Notes: a model not told the origin generated them from the letters alone. 64,000 bases of DNA from Fictibacillus arsenicus (GCF_001642935.1 NZ_CP016761.1:310001-374000), one strand, 5' to 3'; shown: positions 34,434 to 42,961, counted from the first letter of the stretch. Numbers and translations: made by a program.

Positions 34434-34856
34434 ATGGAGACACAAAACTTTAAAAATCATGCACGCATGCACCCGATTTATCATTATGTGTTGAGTTTGC
34501 TGGTAGTTGGGGGACTGATTGCAAGTATCGTTTATCTGTTTAAAGCGGAGGATACTTTTTTAGGTGTTGTTCTTGTAGTAATGTCACTGAGCTTGGCGGT
34601 TACATTTGCTCTGCTGCGTTTATATCCATTGAAAGCGCAAGACCGTGCCATTCGTGCTGAAGAGAACCTGCGTTATTACGTGTTAACAGGGAAATTGTTA
34701 GACGCGAAACTTACACCCGGACAGATCGTGGCATTGCGTTTTGCACCAGACAACGAGTTTCCTGGATTAGCAGAAAAAGCTGCTGCCGAAAACATGAAAC
34801 CCAAAGAAATTAAACAAGCGATTAACAACTGGAAAGCGGATCAATACAGAATCTAA
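34434..34856 (+). CDS. DUF6526 family membrane protein
   Basis: This 140-residue protein has two membrane segments (~17-37 and 44-62), then a soluble tail containing AQDRAIRAEENLRYY and LTPGQIVALRFAPDNEF. The family (now DUF6526) has no known function. It is 24 nt after the ABC permease with its own AAAGAGGAG ribosome site, so it is probably the last gene of the regulator/exporter operon, ahead of a strong terminator. Confidence 0.8.
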   Translation: METQNFKNHARMHPIYHYVLSLLVVGGLIASIVYLFKAEDTFLGVVLVVMSLSLAVTFALLRLYPLKAQDRAIRAEENLRYYVLTGKLLDAKLTPGQIVALRFAPDNEFPGLAEKAAAENMKPKEIKQAINNWKADQYRI

Positions 34857-34887
34857 GGAAAAAAGCAGGATATAAGATAAAAAACGC

Positions 34888-34925
34888 GGCTCAACAGGTT
34901 GAATGTTACCTGTTGAGCCTTTTTA
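34888..34925 (+). terminator. intrinsic terminator
   Basis: GGCTCAACAGGT (34888-34899) pairs with ACCTGTTGAGCC (34908-34919) in a perfect 12-bp stem followed by five Ts. Confidence 0.88.
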
Positions 34926-34954
34926 TCGTGTTGATAAATATGAAAATCTGACAC

Positions 34955-35112
34955 CTTGAGCGAAAATCAGTAGGTTAACGGCGGTTCGACAAGCATCTTG
35001 AGCGAAAACCAGCATGTTAAGGGCGGTTCGACAAGTGTTTGGAGCGAAACCCAGGCCTTTTTGAGCGAACGTGAAATAAATAAAAGAACACGTACCGTAA
35101 AATTGCCATTTA
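34955..35112. repeat. 42-bp-period repeat, copy B1 (left of sigma module 2)
   Basis: GAGCG cores recur at 34958, 35000, 35042 and 35063, that is at 42, 42 and 21 bp. Units read GAGCGAAAAnCAGnnnGTTAA then GGnGGTTCGACAAG. A tail ATAAATAAAAGAACACGTACC follows closely. Copy B2 at 37276 has the same spacing and tail, so the two flank the ECF/DUF4179 genes as direct repeats. Confidence 0.85.
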
Positions 35113-35165
35113 CAACATGCAGGATAAACCGATTCTTATAAGGAATAACCGCTTTAGAATAAATT

Positions 35166-35198
35166 TGAAACTTTTCCCGTGAACAGTTCCTCTAATAG
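35166..35198 (+). promoter_or_regulatory. ECF-type autoregulatory promoter, module 2
   Basis: TGAAACTTTT followed 15 bp later by TCTAATA matches the module 1 promoter at 17208-17240 in both blocks, with spacing differing by one base. The sigma gene starts 19 bp downstream. Confidence 0.6.
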
Positions 35199-35216
35199 GT
35201 GAAAGGAGGCACGGAC

Positions 35217-35756
35217 TTGCTAAATATAAATACGGTAATAAAAGCGATAAATGGAAACGAAGATGCATTTGAACAGCTGATTAAACAGGAAAGCGAAAAG
35301 TTATACAGAACGGCATATCTTTATGTCCGAAACAAAGAAGATGCGCTCGATGTGCTTCAGGAAACAGTCTGTAAAGCTTTTGTAGGAATTCATAAATTAA
35401 AAGAACCAAAATTCTTCAGTACGTGGCTTGTGAAAATATTAATTCGCACAGCTTATGAGGTGCTTCAAAAGAAAAGTAAAACGGTCTTAACTGGTGAGGC
35501 GTTTATACATAGCCTGACTGAAAATACGAGTCACAGCCCTGAAGAGGATCTGGACCTGACTAATGCCATTTCAACCTTGGATCAAAACTATCAAACGGTG
35601 ATTATCTTATTCTATTTTCATGATCTTTCAATAAAAACGATTGCCGAAAAGATGCAGAAACCAGAAGGGACTATAAAAACTTACCTTCATAGAGCGAAGG
35701 CGGAACTAAAAGGTTCACTGGAAGGAGCGGGATCATATGGACAAAGAATGGTTTGA
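35217..35756 (+). CDS. ECF RNA polymerase sigma factor (DUF4179-linked), paralogue
   Basis: This is a roughly 179-residue ECF sigma factor with sigma-2 (VRNKEDALDVLQETVCKAF) and sigma-4 (LFYFHDLSIKTIAEKMQ, PEGTIKTYLHRAKAEL). It is paralogous to the factor at 17267 in sequence, promoter and gene order. TTG at 35217 is chosen for AGGAGG 7 nt upstream; the GTG at 35199 would lie on the promoter side of that site. It overlaps the DUF4179 gene by 20 nt. Direct repeats flank the pair, suggesting a mobile or duplicated module. Confidence 0.9.
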   Translation: MLNINTVIKAINGNEDAFEQLIKQESEKLYRTAYLYVRNKEDALDVLQETVCKAFVGIHKLKEPKFFSTWLVKILIRTAYEVLQKKSKTVLTGEAFIHSLTENTSHSPEEDLDLTNAISTLDQNYQTVIILFYFHDLSIKTIAEKMQKPEGTIKTYLHRAKAELKGSLEGAGSYGQRMV

Positions 35757-37146
35757 TAGAAAACATAATGAAGAATTGCCGAGAGATGAAATCATGAATG
35801 CCATTCAAAATGGTATGAATGCAGGCAGAAAGATGAAACGCAGAAACAAAGTGAAATCCGGGGTAAAACTGTCCGCATGGGTCTCAGGAACAGCAGCATC
35901 TGTTGTGCTAGCTTCGGGTTTTGTTTTTTCCCCGGTCAATACAGTGTTAGCCGATGTTCCATTGATCGGAAAGCTCTATGAACAGCTGAATCTTGAAATC
36001 GGGAAAGAGTTGGCTGCAAGTAACCTAGTAACAGAAATTAACGAAAAAGCTACAAGTAACGGGGTCGATGTTACGGTAACGAGTGCTTTTTATGATGGAA
36101 ATATTATCGGAGTGACGATTAAAGCTGAGGGTGAAGACCTTTCTTTAGAGGCAATGGATAAAGAACGCAGCCCTGAAACGGGTTATTCGTTAGCCGGAAG
36201 TGATCAAGAACAGCTTCCAGGCACAAGAACCGTACTTGAAAAAGTGAAAGACGGAAGTTATGTTGCTGCGCTGGAATTTGAATTGTCAGGTAAAGAATTG
36301 CCGAAGAATTATACGTTGCCATTAACGTTTAATCTTATGGCCAACAAAAAAGGTACATGGAAATTTGATATTCCAGTAACACAGCTTCCTATGAAAAAAA
36401 TAGAATTAAATGCATCAGGAGCTTCAAAAGACGGTGCACACAAAATGGAATTAACCTCGCTATCGATCGGGAAGGCAACGGCGACGCTAGATTTCATGGT
36501 TTCCCATCCTGTAGACGGAGTGGAGGAAAGCGTAAATATAAAAGTATTAGACGATAAAGGCAGAAGAGTGGAGGTTCGGGGTGCTGGACGAGCCACAATT
36601 GATCAAAATGAATTATTAATAAAAAAACAGAGAGAAACTCAGTTAGGAAAGATAGAAGATGATGCTGAATATTTAATGGTTTATCCTGAGGTGGTAAGAG
36701 ACGAAATGCCTATAATAGAACCATTAAATCAATCATTTCCTTATGAAGTCAGTAGCCTGAACGGTGTTTTTAAGGCAGTTGTCCGAAATATTGAAAAGAA
36801 GGGGAACGAGCTGGTTATTGATTACGAGATTGTGAGTAGTAATAATGAGAAAATAAAAGAAGATTGGTACAAACAGTTTGCTGATGGCATCAATTTAATT
36901 CAAACTTCTAAAGTTATCAAAACAGATGATCTTCAGCCACAATATAATCTTTTATCAGATAGTCCTGATTCATTTTTAGTTATTAATAAAAGCAAAGAGC
37001 TAGAAAAAGATCACTTCCGAACAACGTTTAACCTAGATAGAGTAAAGAATTTTAATATTGATGAGTATTCCTTAATGCTGCCATTTGGTAATCTGAGTAA
37101 AGATGAAAGAATTAAGCTCGAACCGATAAAAGTACAAATAAATTAA
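35737..37146 (+). CDS. DUF4179 membrane protein, probable anti-sigma factor 2
   Basis: This 469-residue protein has an N-terminal cytoplasmic part (~1-45), one membrane segment (~48-68, SAWVSGTAASVVLASGFVF) and a large extracytoplasmic region with DUF4179 and beta-rich repeats. It overlaps the sigma gene by 20 nt. The role as membrane anti-sigma is inferred from topology and coupling. It is the counterpart of the protein at 17781, with clear divergence in the outer domain that could reflect a different signal. Confidence 0.82.
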   Translation: MDKEWFDRKHNEELPRDEIMNAIQNGMNAGRKMKRRNKVKSGVKLSAWVSGTAASVVLASGFVFSPVNTVLADVPLIGKLYEQLNLEIGKELAASNLVTEINEKATSNGVDVTVTSAFYDGNIIGVTIKAEGEDLSLEAMDKERSPETGYSLAGSDQEQLPGTRTVLEKVKDGSYVAALEFELSGKELPKNYTLPLTFNLMANKKGTWKFDIPVTQLPMKKIELNASGASKDGAHKMELTSLSIGKATATLDFMVSHPVDGVEESVNIKVLDDKGRRVEVRGAGRATIDQNELLIKKQRETQLGKIEDDAEYLMVYPEVVRDEMPIIEPLNQSFPYEVSSLNGVFKAVVRNIEKKGNELVIDYEIVSSNNEKIKEDWYKQFADGINLIQTSKVIKTDDLQPQYNLLSDSPDSFLVINKSKELEKDHFRTTFNLDRVKNFNIDEYSLMLPFGNLSKDERIKLEPIKVQIN

Positions 37147-37150
37147 TAAA

Positions 37151-37197
37151 AAGAGTGACCCAAGAGTATTTTTTTGTACTTTGGGTCTCTTTTTTTA
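37151..37197 (+). terminator. intrinsic terminator
   Basis: GACCCAAGAGTA pairs with TACTTTGGGTC across a T-rich loop, followed by seven Ts, right after the DUF4179 gene. Confidence 0.8.
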
Positions 37198-37275
37198 ATC
37201 AGCGCCTTTCATTATAGTGCTTTAAACATGTTTGGGAAGTGAATTTGGCAGACTGGAGGGTCTCGGAGCAAGCAG

Positions 37276-37432
37276 TTTGAGCGAAAAACTGCACTTTAAG
37301 GGTGGTTCGACAAGCATCTTGAGCGAAAATCAGCATGTTAGGGGTGGTTCGACAAGCGTTTGGAGCGAAACACGACAATGTTTGAGCGAACGTGAATAAA
37401 TAAAAGAACACGTACCGTAAACTAGCCATTAA
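37276..37432. repeat. 42-bp-period repeat, copy B2 (right of sigma module 2)
   Basis: GAGCG cores at 37279, 37321, 37363 and 37384 repeat the 42/42/21 spacing of copy B1, with GGTGGTTCGACAAG halves and the same AATAAATAAAAGAACACG tail. A reverse-frame ORF through it yields FAQDACRTT repeats simply because 42 is a multiple of three; it is not a gene. Confidence 0.85.
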
Positions 37433-37437
37433 ACTCA

Positions 37438-37471
37438 TAAAAAAGAACTAACTCAACTAATTTGAGTTAGC
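37438..37471 (-). terminator. terminator of the lacI-type gene
   Basis: CTAACTCAA (37448-37456) pairs with TTGAGTTAG (37462-37470). On the minus strand the stem is followed by TTCTTTTTT, just after the regulator's stop. Confidence 0.75.
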
Positions 37472-37478
37472 TCTCCTC

Positions 37479-38441
37479 TTAAACAGTCTCTCGCTCAATC
37501 AACTCAACAGCGATTTCTTCATGTGAAACGGTCTCTCCATCCATGGCTTGAAAAAATAGCTTCCTTCCAACTTCAACAAGCGGTATCTCCAGTGTCGTAA
37601 TATGCATGACTTTCGAGATAGGCTGGTTATCGAACCCCATGATCGCTAAATCTTCAGGGATAAAGATACCATGTTCCTTGCAGCACGTTAGAATTCCTGC
37701 GGCAACCTGATCACTCGTAACGAGGAGAGCGGTGGGACGATCTTTCATCTGCACCAAATCGGTTACAACCTTTTCTCCGTCTTCAAAATTAAAACACCCT
37801 GAAAATATGAAATCGGGATTGTAGGTTAATGAGTTTTTCTTTAAAAAGTCTTTGTAGGCTGCATCTCTTTGCTCGCTGTTCGTTCCAGACTGCCTTCCAA
37901 TACAATACCCAATCCGTGAATGTCCTTTTTGATGAAGATAATTTAGAGCTGCAGAAAAACTCTTATAATGATCAACAAAAGTAGAGGAAATATTTTTTTC
38001 TCGCGCATCCTCACAAAGGACAATCGGTCCGTATTCAATAAACTCCTCGATTACCCTCCAGTCACAGATCCTCGAACAGATAATAAGCGCATCGATTTGC
38101 TTATCCTTTAACATGGTCAAAGCTTCGATCTCTTTTACTTCCTCATAATTCGTTTGGATCAAAACTAGTTTGTAGTTATTATTTAAAGCTGCATTCGCTA
38201 TTCCTTCAATAAGCAATCCGAAATAGGGATGGTTTGAGAAGGGAACGACAACTCCGACCAAAAAGGTTTTTCCTTTACTTAAATGGACCGCATTAATGTT
38301 CCGCTGATAATTGCACTTTTTCATAGCTTGTCTCACTGCTTCGGCTTTTTCAGCACTCACATATGGATAGTTGTTAATGACTCGTGAAACGGTTGTTACC
38401 GATACTCCAGCCATTTTTGCGATATCTTTTATATTTGCCAT
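37479..38441 (-). CDS. LacI family transcriptional regulator
   Basis: This 320-residue LacI/GalR repressor has an N-terminal HTH with hinge (IKDIAKMAGVSVTTVSRVIN, ~4-23) and a periplasmic-binding-type effector domain (VGVVVPFSNHPYFGLLIEG; TSDQVAAGIL; MGFDNQPIS). No sugar-metabolism operon adjoins it. The perfect palindrome TGAAACGCGTTTCA lies 38 bp upstream between it and a divergent small membrane gene, so it probably regulates both. Effector and targets are unknown. Confidence 0.92.
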   Translation of the reverse strand: MANIKDIAKMAGVSVTTVSRVINNYPYVSAEKAEAVRQAMKKCNYQRNINAVHLSKGKTFLVGVVVPFSNHPYFGLLIEGIANAALNNNYKLVLIQTNYEEVKEIEALTMLKDKQIDALIICSRICDWRVIEEFIEYGPIVLCEDAREKNISSTFVDHYKSFSAALNYLHQKGHSRIGYCIGRQSGTNSEQRDAAYKDFLKKNSLTYNPDFIFSGCFNFEDGEKVVTDLVQMKDRPTALLVTSDQVAAGILTCCKEHGIFIPEDLAIMGFDNQPISKVMHITTLEIPLVEVGRKLFFQAMDGETVSHEEIAVELIERETV

Positions 38442-38478
38442 ACTCAGACCTTCTTTTATAAAAAAGTTTTTCTTGCTT

Positions 38479-38492
38479 TGAAACGCGTTTCA
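38479..38492. promoter_or_regulatory. LacI-type operator palindrome
   Basis: TGAAACGCGTTTCA is a perfect 14-bp palindrome with the central CG of LacI/GalR operators. It lies in the divergent gap between the regulator and the gene at 38534. It does not match the CcpA cre consensus well. Confidence 0.65.
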
Positions 38493-38533
38493 TAAATTAT
38501 GCTCGGCTTATATAGAAAAAGGAGGAATAAAAC

Positions 38534-38704
38534 ATGGTGATTTTAGCAGGTATCATGTGTTTGATTTTCTTGTGCGGATCTATCGTTATTTTGTCATTGT
38601 TTCCGATTTCTCTGCATGAAAAAAGTGGTTTTATAAATAAGAAATCAGAAAGAGAAGATGCTTTCAGCTATTTGTTTGATGTTTATGGCAAATCACACTT
38701 CTAA
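38534..38704 (+). CDS. small single-pass membrane protein, unknown
   Basis: This 56-residue ORF begins MVILAGIMCLIFLCGSIVIL, a single hydrophobic segment, and ends in a charged tail (KKSEREDAFSYLFDVYG). AAGGAGG lies 8 nt before the ATG. It sits divergently from the LacI-type regulator, downstream of its palindromic operator, so it may be the regulator's main target. It is too small for most gene callers and has no recognised family. Confidence 0.65.
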   Translation: MVILAGIMCLIFLCGSIVILSLFPISLHEKSGFINKKSEREDAFSYLFDVYGKSHF

Positions 38705-38837
38705 ATTTATTCTAGTAACATTTGCAAACTTGTTCAACTCCATTGCCCTCTAAACTCCAATCAGTTAAACTGTAAAAATATTAAATGTTCGATTTTGGGC
38801 AGAATGAATGTAAGTACGAAATTGGAGAGTATGCTTA

Positions 38838-39599
38838 ATGGAGATGGAAAGACAAGAAACATACGACATAATGGCGGTTTGTTTGTTGGCGGGAAAAATT
38901 ATGCTGCAAAGCGGAGCGGAAACGTATCGGGTCGAGGATACGATGATGCGCATTGCAGCTTCTTTTGGTGCACATCAATCACACCCTTATGTAACACCGA
39001 CGGGTATACTTTTTTCAGTTGAAGGAACCGAACCTACTAAAACAAAGCTGATTCGGATTATTGAGCGTACAACCGACTTAGAAAAAGTAGCGAGTGTCAA
39101 CGGAATCTCTCGTAAAATAAGTGCTGGCGAGTTCACGATCGAGGAAGCTTATAAAGAGTTAAAGAAAATCAGTGAGTCAGGTTCTCCCTATTCCCTCTGG
39201 GTTCATGTTCTTGCAGCTGCGATTTCATCTGGCTGTTTTTTAATCATGTTCCGAGGGAGCTGGGGGGACTTTTTTCCGGCATTCGTAACTGGCGGTCTAG
39301 GATTCCTTTCACTTCTTTATTTTCATCAGCTCGTACCGATTAAGTTTTTCTCGGAGTTTTCTGCTTCACTGCTAATAGGCTTGCAGGCTCTCTTTTTTGT
39401 TTCAACGGGTATAGGCGGAGAGCTGGATAAGATCATAATAGGATCGGTGATGCCGCTCGTTCCTGGATTATTGATTACAAATGCAGTTCGTGACTTAATG
39501 GCGGGACACCTGATCTCGGGGCTCGCAAAAGGTGCAGACGCCTTCCTTACTGCATTTGCCATTGGAGCCGGGATTGCTGTTACATTTTCATTCCTTTAG
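38838..39599 (+). CDS. threonine/serine exporter ThrE-type, large subunit
   Basis: This 253-residue protein of the ThrE/DUF1212 family has a soluble N-terminal ~110-residue part (KIMLQSGAETYRVEDTMMRIA, HPYVTPTGI) and then about five membrane helices. The SGLAKGADAFLTAFAIGAGIA segment closes it. Together with the small subunit 15 nt downstream it forms a split ThrE, the two-component arrangement of Firmicutes and of YjjP/YjjB. It probably exports Thr, Ser or another small acid; substrate unproven. Confidence 0.88.
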   Translation: MEMERQETYDIMAVCLLAGKIMLQSGAETYRVEDTMMRIAASFGAHQSHPYVTPTGILFSVEGTEPTKTKLIRIIERTTDLEKVASVNGISRKISAGEFTIEEAYKELKKISESGSPYSLWVHVLAAAISSGCFLIMFRGSWGDFFPAFVTGGLGFLSLLYFHQLVPIKFFSEFSASLLIGLQALFFVSTGIGGELDKIIIGSVMPLVPGLLITNAVRDLMAGHLISGLAKGADAFLTAFAIGAGIAVTFSFL

Positions 39600-39614
39600 A
39601 AAGGAGCGTTCACG

Positions 39615-40070
39615 ATGACGATTATTGAACAGCTTATAACAAGTTTTATCGCGTCGGCGGCTTTTGTTATTATTTTTAATGGGCCGAAACGCTCATTATT
39701 TCATTGCGGTCTTGTCGGAATGGTCGGCTGGATTTTTTATTTTCTCTTAGAGGCTAATGGAATGGATATGGTTCTGGCGACTGTGATCGCTTCATTTTCG
39801 ATCGCAATAGCATCTCAATATTTTGCTAAAAAGTATAAAACACCTGTCATCATATACAGTGTTGCAGGTATCATTCCGCTTGTTCCAGGCGGTATTGCCT
39901 ACAATGCGATGCGAAACTTCGTTCAGAATGATTACAATCTCGCAATTAATTTAGCAGCAAAAGCTTTTATGATATCAGGGTCGATTGCGATAGGACTTGT
40001 ATTTTCTGAGGTAATTAATCAGATTATCAGAAAATCAAAGTTAAAGTCGATCGTAAATAAGTCGCAGTAG
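39615..40070 (+). CDS. threonine/serine exporter ThrE-type, small subunit
   Basis: This 151-residue membrane protein has about five helices and the conserved motif AGIIPLVPGGIAYNAMRNFV (the family's PLVPG), matching ThrE_2/DUF3815. GAAAGGAG lies before the ATG. It directly follows the large subunit, and a terminator follows, so it is a two-gene operon. The pair mirrors the two halves of single-chain ThrE. Confidence 0.88.
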   Translation: MTIIEQLITSFIASAAFVIIFNGPKRSLFHCGLVGMVGWIFYFLLEANGMDMVLATVIASFSIAIASQYFAKKYKTPVIIYSVAGIIPLVPGGIAYNAMRNFVQNDYNLAINLAAKAFMISGSIAIGLVFSEVINQIIRKSKLKSIVNKSQ

Positions 40071-40090
40071 AAAATAATGTCAATAAGATT

Positions 40091-40121
40091 AAAACCAGCT
40101 GAATAGGACAGCTGGTTTTTT
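40091..40121 (+). terminator. intrinsic terminator
   Basis: AAAACCAGCTG (40091-40101) pairs with CAGCTGGTTTT (40109-40119), followed by more Ts, after the ThrE-type operon. Confidence 0.85.
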
Positions 40122-40297
40122 GTATGTGTACAATTTCAATTACATTCTACTATGAAAATGGCTGTTATTGGGATTCAACTAGTAACTTGTACGCTACTAA
40201 AGATACAAATGTACATACTGGAAAGAATTTTATCTTGTATTCTCAGTTATCCTCATCTCATAATAGAAAATACCTAAGTGATGCATCCTGTCACAAT

Positions 40298-40354
40298 TTG
40301 TAATCATTTACGATTTATCTTATAATTACAAATAGCGTTAATTTTCAGTCAAAT
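40298..40354 (+). promoter_or_regulatory. AGCS symporter promoter with CodY-like box
   Basis: TTGTAA (40298-40303) and TATAAT (40321-40326) are separated by 17 bp. Just downstream, AATTTTCAGTCAAAT (40340-40354) matches the CodY box AATTTTCWGAAAATT at 12 of 15 positions, placed to block transcription. The rest of the 300-nt gap (40122-40297) shows nothing clear. Confidence 0.45.
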
Positions 40355-40371
40355 ACAAGGGGGTAAAGTTT

Positions 40372-41850
40372 TTGAGCAACTTTGAAACGTTTGTAGGAGA
40401 TGTAGTGGCGATTCTTTGGAGTCAGCCGATGATTTATTTCTGTTTAGGCGTAGGGCTATTATTTTCTATTTTAACGAGATTTTTGCAAGTAAGGCACTTC
40501 AAAGAAATGATTAAGTTGATGATGGAAGGCAAGAGCTCTAAAGCAGGAGTATCCTCTTTCCAAGCATTAGCTATCGCGCTGTCAGGTCGTGTCGGTACTG
40601 GTAATATCGCCGGTACAGCAACAGCGATCGGTTTCGGTGGACCAGGTGCAGTATTTTGGATGTGGATGATCGCGTTTATCGGTGCATCCAGTGCTTTTAT
40701 TGAATCTGCGCTTGCTCAAGTTTATAAAGTAAAGCAGGACGGCGAGTATCGCGGTGGTCCTGCGTATTATATTGAAAAAGGGATTGGCTGGAAGTGGTAT
40801 GGAATTATTTTTGCCGTTTCTGCATTAGCAGCTATGGCGCTACTAATGCCTGGGATTCAGTCAAACTCCATTGCTGCTGGACTTGAAAATGCATTTAATG
40901 TTAGTCCTACAGTTACTGGGATTTTCTTAGTAATCATTTTAGCTGCCATTATTTTTGGCGGTGTAAAACGGATCGCAAACGTAGCACAATATGTGGTTCC
41001 GTTCATGGCGATTGGGTACGTATTAGTTTCACTTATTATTGTATCTTTCCATATTCCACAGATACCTGAAGTACTTTCCCTTATTTTCAGAAGTGCATTT
41101 TCTTTTGATTCTGCATTTGGCGGAATTGTAGGTTCTGCAATAATGTGGGGCGTTAAGCGCGGGATCTATTCAAATGAAGCTGGGCAAGGTACTGGACCTC
41201 ATCCAGCTGCTGCTGCAGAAGTATCGCATCCAGCTAAGCAAGGTTTAGTACAAGCATTCTCAGTTTACATCGATACTTGGCTTGTATGTACAGCAACTGC
41301 ATTTATGATTCTTTTTACAGGTATGTATAACGTTCAAAACGAAGCAGACAATTCGTTTATTGTTGAAAACCTGCCTAACGTAGAAGCAGGGACTGCCTTT
41401 ACACAAGAAGCGATTGAATCTGTTCTTCCTGGTTTCGGTTCTGGTTTTGTCGCTGTTTCCCTATTCTTCTTTGCTTTTACTACAATCATGGCTTATTACT
41501 ATATTGCAGAGACGAATATTGCTTACCTTATGCGGGGGCGTAATAATAGAATTCCGATGTTCTTGCTAAAAATTGTATTGCTTGGAACTACGTATTACGG
41601 AGCTATAAAAACAGCTGATCTTGCTTGGGCACTTGGAGATCTAGGTCTTGGTGTCATGGTTTGGCTGAACTTAATTGCAATCTTAATTTTGGCTAAGCCA
41701 GCTCTGGCAGTGCTGAAAGATTATGAAGAGCAAAAGAAAGCTGGACTTGATCCGGTATTCGATTCCACCAAGCTGGGCATCAAGAATGCTGAGTATTGGG
41801 AAGGCGGATATAAGGAATCAAAAGGAGATAAAGTAGAAAAAGTTTCATAA
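40372..41850 (+). CDS. alanine/glycine:cation symporter (AGCS family)
   Basis: This 492-residue polytopic membrane protein matches the AGCS family (AlsT/DagA-like), importing Ala or Gly with Na+ or H+. The family signature region is clear: LSGRVGTGNIAGTATAIGFGGPGAVFWMW is spread over ~67-95 and the EAGQGTGPHPAAAAEVSHP region follows later. The gene starts at TTG after AGGGGG and is monocistronic, with a promoter and possible CodY box upstream and a terminator downstream. Confidence 0.95.
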   Translation: MSNFETFVGDVVAILWSQPMIYFCLGVGLLFSILTRFLQVRHFKEMIKLMMEGKSSKAGVSSFQALAIALSGRVGTGNIAGTATAIGFGGPGAVFWMWMIAFIGASSAFIESALAQVYKVKQDGEYRGGPAYYIEKGIGWKWYGIIFAVSALAAMALLMPGIQSNSIAAGLENAFNVSPTVTGIFLVIILAAIIFGGVKRIANVAQYVVPFMAIGYVLVSLIIVSFHIPQIPEVLSLIFRSAFSFDSAFGGIVGSAIMWGVKRGIYSNEAGQGTGPHPAAAAEVSHPAKQGLVQAFSVYIDTWLVCTATAFMILFTGMYNVQNEADNSFIVENLPNVEAGTAFTQEAIESVLPGFGSGFVAVSLFFFAFTTIMAYYYIAETNIAYLMRGRNNRIPMFLLKIVLLGTTYYGAIKTADLAWALGDLGLGVMVWLNLIAILILAKPALAVLKDYEEQKKAGLDPVFDSTKLGIKNAEYWEGGYKESKGDKVEKVS

Positions 41851-41864
41851 TCTTTGCATCTAAG

Positions 41865-41893
41865 ACGGGTCGTTTTTTACGGCCCGTTTTTTA
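41865..41893 (+). terminator. intrinsic terminator
   Basis: ACGGGTCG (41865-41872) pairs with CGGCCCGT (41880-41887) across a T-rich loop, followed by six Ts. Confidence 0.8.
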
Positions 41894-41962
41894 TTGGGTT
41901 TAAATTATGCACTTTTCAGGAATTCTTATAAAAAGACATATAACAGGAGTGGAGGCAGACCT

Positions 41963-42961
41963 TTGATTAATCTACTTAAAAAAGGAAACAAATCGTCCGG
42001 AATCGCTGCATTAGGAAACACTGTACTCGCTATAGCTAAAGGTATTGCAGCCGCAGTCAGTGGAAGTGGTGCAATGTTTGCGACAACACTTCACTCGGCA
42101 GCTGATGCTTTGAATCAGGGCTTTGTTTTTTTCGGGAGTGCCCTTTCGGAAAAAGAGCCTACTAAAAAGTTCCCAGCGGGCTTTGGGCGTGTTGTGAATT
42201 TATTTGTTTTAGTTGCGGTCATCGTAGTTTCAATTATGGCCTACGAAACCATTTTAAAAGGATGGAAGCTAATTCAAGATCCGCATCCATCAACGAATTT
42301 AATGCTGAATATCGGAATTATGATTTTAGCCATTTTAGTCGATGGTTTTATTTTGATTAAGGCGATGAAAGAGATCGTTCATGAGACTAGAAGCGATGCT
42401 GTAGGTTTTGGTATCGTGAAAGAGTCGTTTAAGAATGTAAGTTTAGCAGCGCCGCCAACTCGTCTCGTTTTTTATGAAGATCTAATTGCAACTTCAGGTG
42501 CTTTTTTAGCACTTATTTCAATTGTCCTTGCCGATCTGACGGGTGCTTATATTCTGGATGGAATCGGAACATTACTGATTGGTATCCTTCTTGTGGTTGT
42601 TGCGTTTAAACTCGGTATTGAAAACACAAGAGGGCTGATAGGTGTTGCCGCACCTAAGGTTGTAGAGGACAGAATTGCTGAAACCATCCTATCTGATAAG
42701 GATGTAGTAGATATAAAAGAACTTAGAATTCTTCAAGAAGGAAGACGATATCATGTTGAAAGCTATATTGAACTAAAAGAAGGGTTCACATTGGCAGATG
42801 CAGATGATATCAAATTCCGTGTTAGGGATACCCTCATGGAAGATCCTGATATTGGAGACGTCACGATGGGCATCCTGGAAACCGACCATGTCAAAACTTG
42901 GCCTAAAGAAGCGGAAATTGAAGTGAACGGACATGAAGATGATACTGAAAAAACTCGCTAA
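41963..42961 (+). CDS. cation diffusion facilitator transporter
   Basis: This 332-residue CDF protein has an N-terminal membrane domain of about five to six helices with the metal-site motif TLHSAADALNQ (HxxxD) and a second acidic pair in the helix containing LVDGF. A C-terminal cytoplasmic ferredoxin-like domain (~250-330, VVDIKELRILQEGRRYHVE) completes it. It likely exports Zn2+, Mn2+ or Fe2+ against protons. TTG at 41963 is chosen because GGAGG lies 7 nt upstream; the longer frame to 41894 crosses the preceding terminator. Confidence 0.9.
   Translation: MINLLKKGNKSSGIAALGNTVLAIAKGIAAAVSGSGAMFATTLHSAADALNQGFVFFGSALSEKEPTKKFPAGFGRVVNLFVLVAVIVVSIMAYETILKGWKLIQDPHPSTNLMLNIGIMILAILVDGFILIKAMKEIVHETRSDAVGFGIVKESFKNVSLAAPPTRLVFYEDLIATSGAFLALISIVLADLTGAYILDGIGTLLIGILLVVVAFKLGIENTRGLIGVAAPKVVEDRIAETILSDKDVVDIKELRILQEGRRYHVESYIELKEGFTLADADDIKFRVRDTLMEDPDIGDVTMGILETDHVKTWPKEAEIEVNGHEDDTEKTR

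Noticed and set aside
37199-37438. 79-codon minus-strand ORF with FAQDACRTT-like repeats
   Set aside because: It is an open frame through the 42-bp repeat B2; the period is a multiple of three, so repeats look like peptide repeats. No ribosome site and no independent support.
38479-38492. CcpA cre site
   Set aside because: The perfect palindrome lacks the central spacing of cre (TGWAANCGNTNWCA) and sits in front of a LacI-type gene, so a local operator is more likely.
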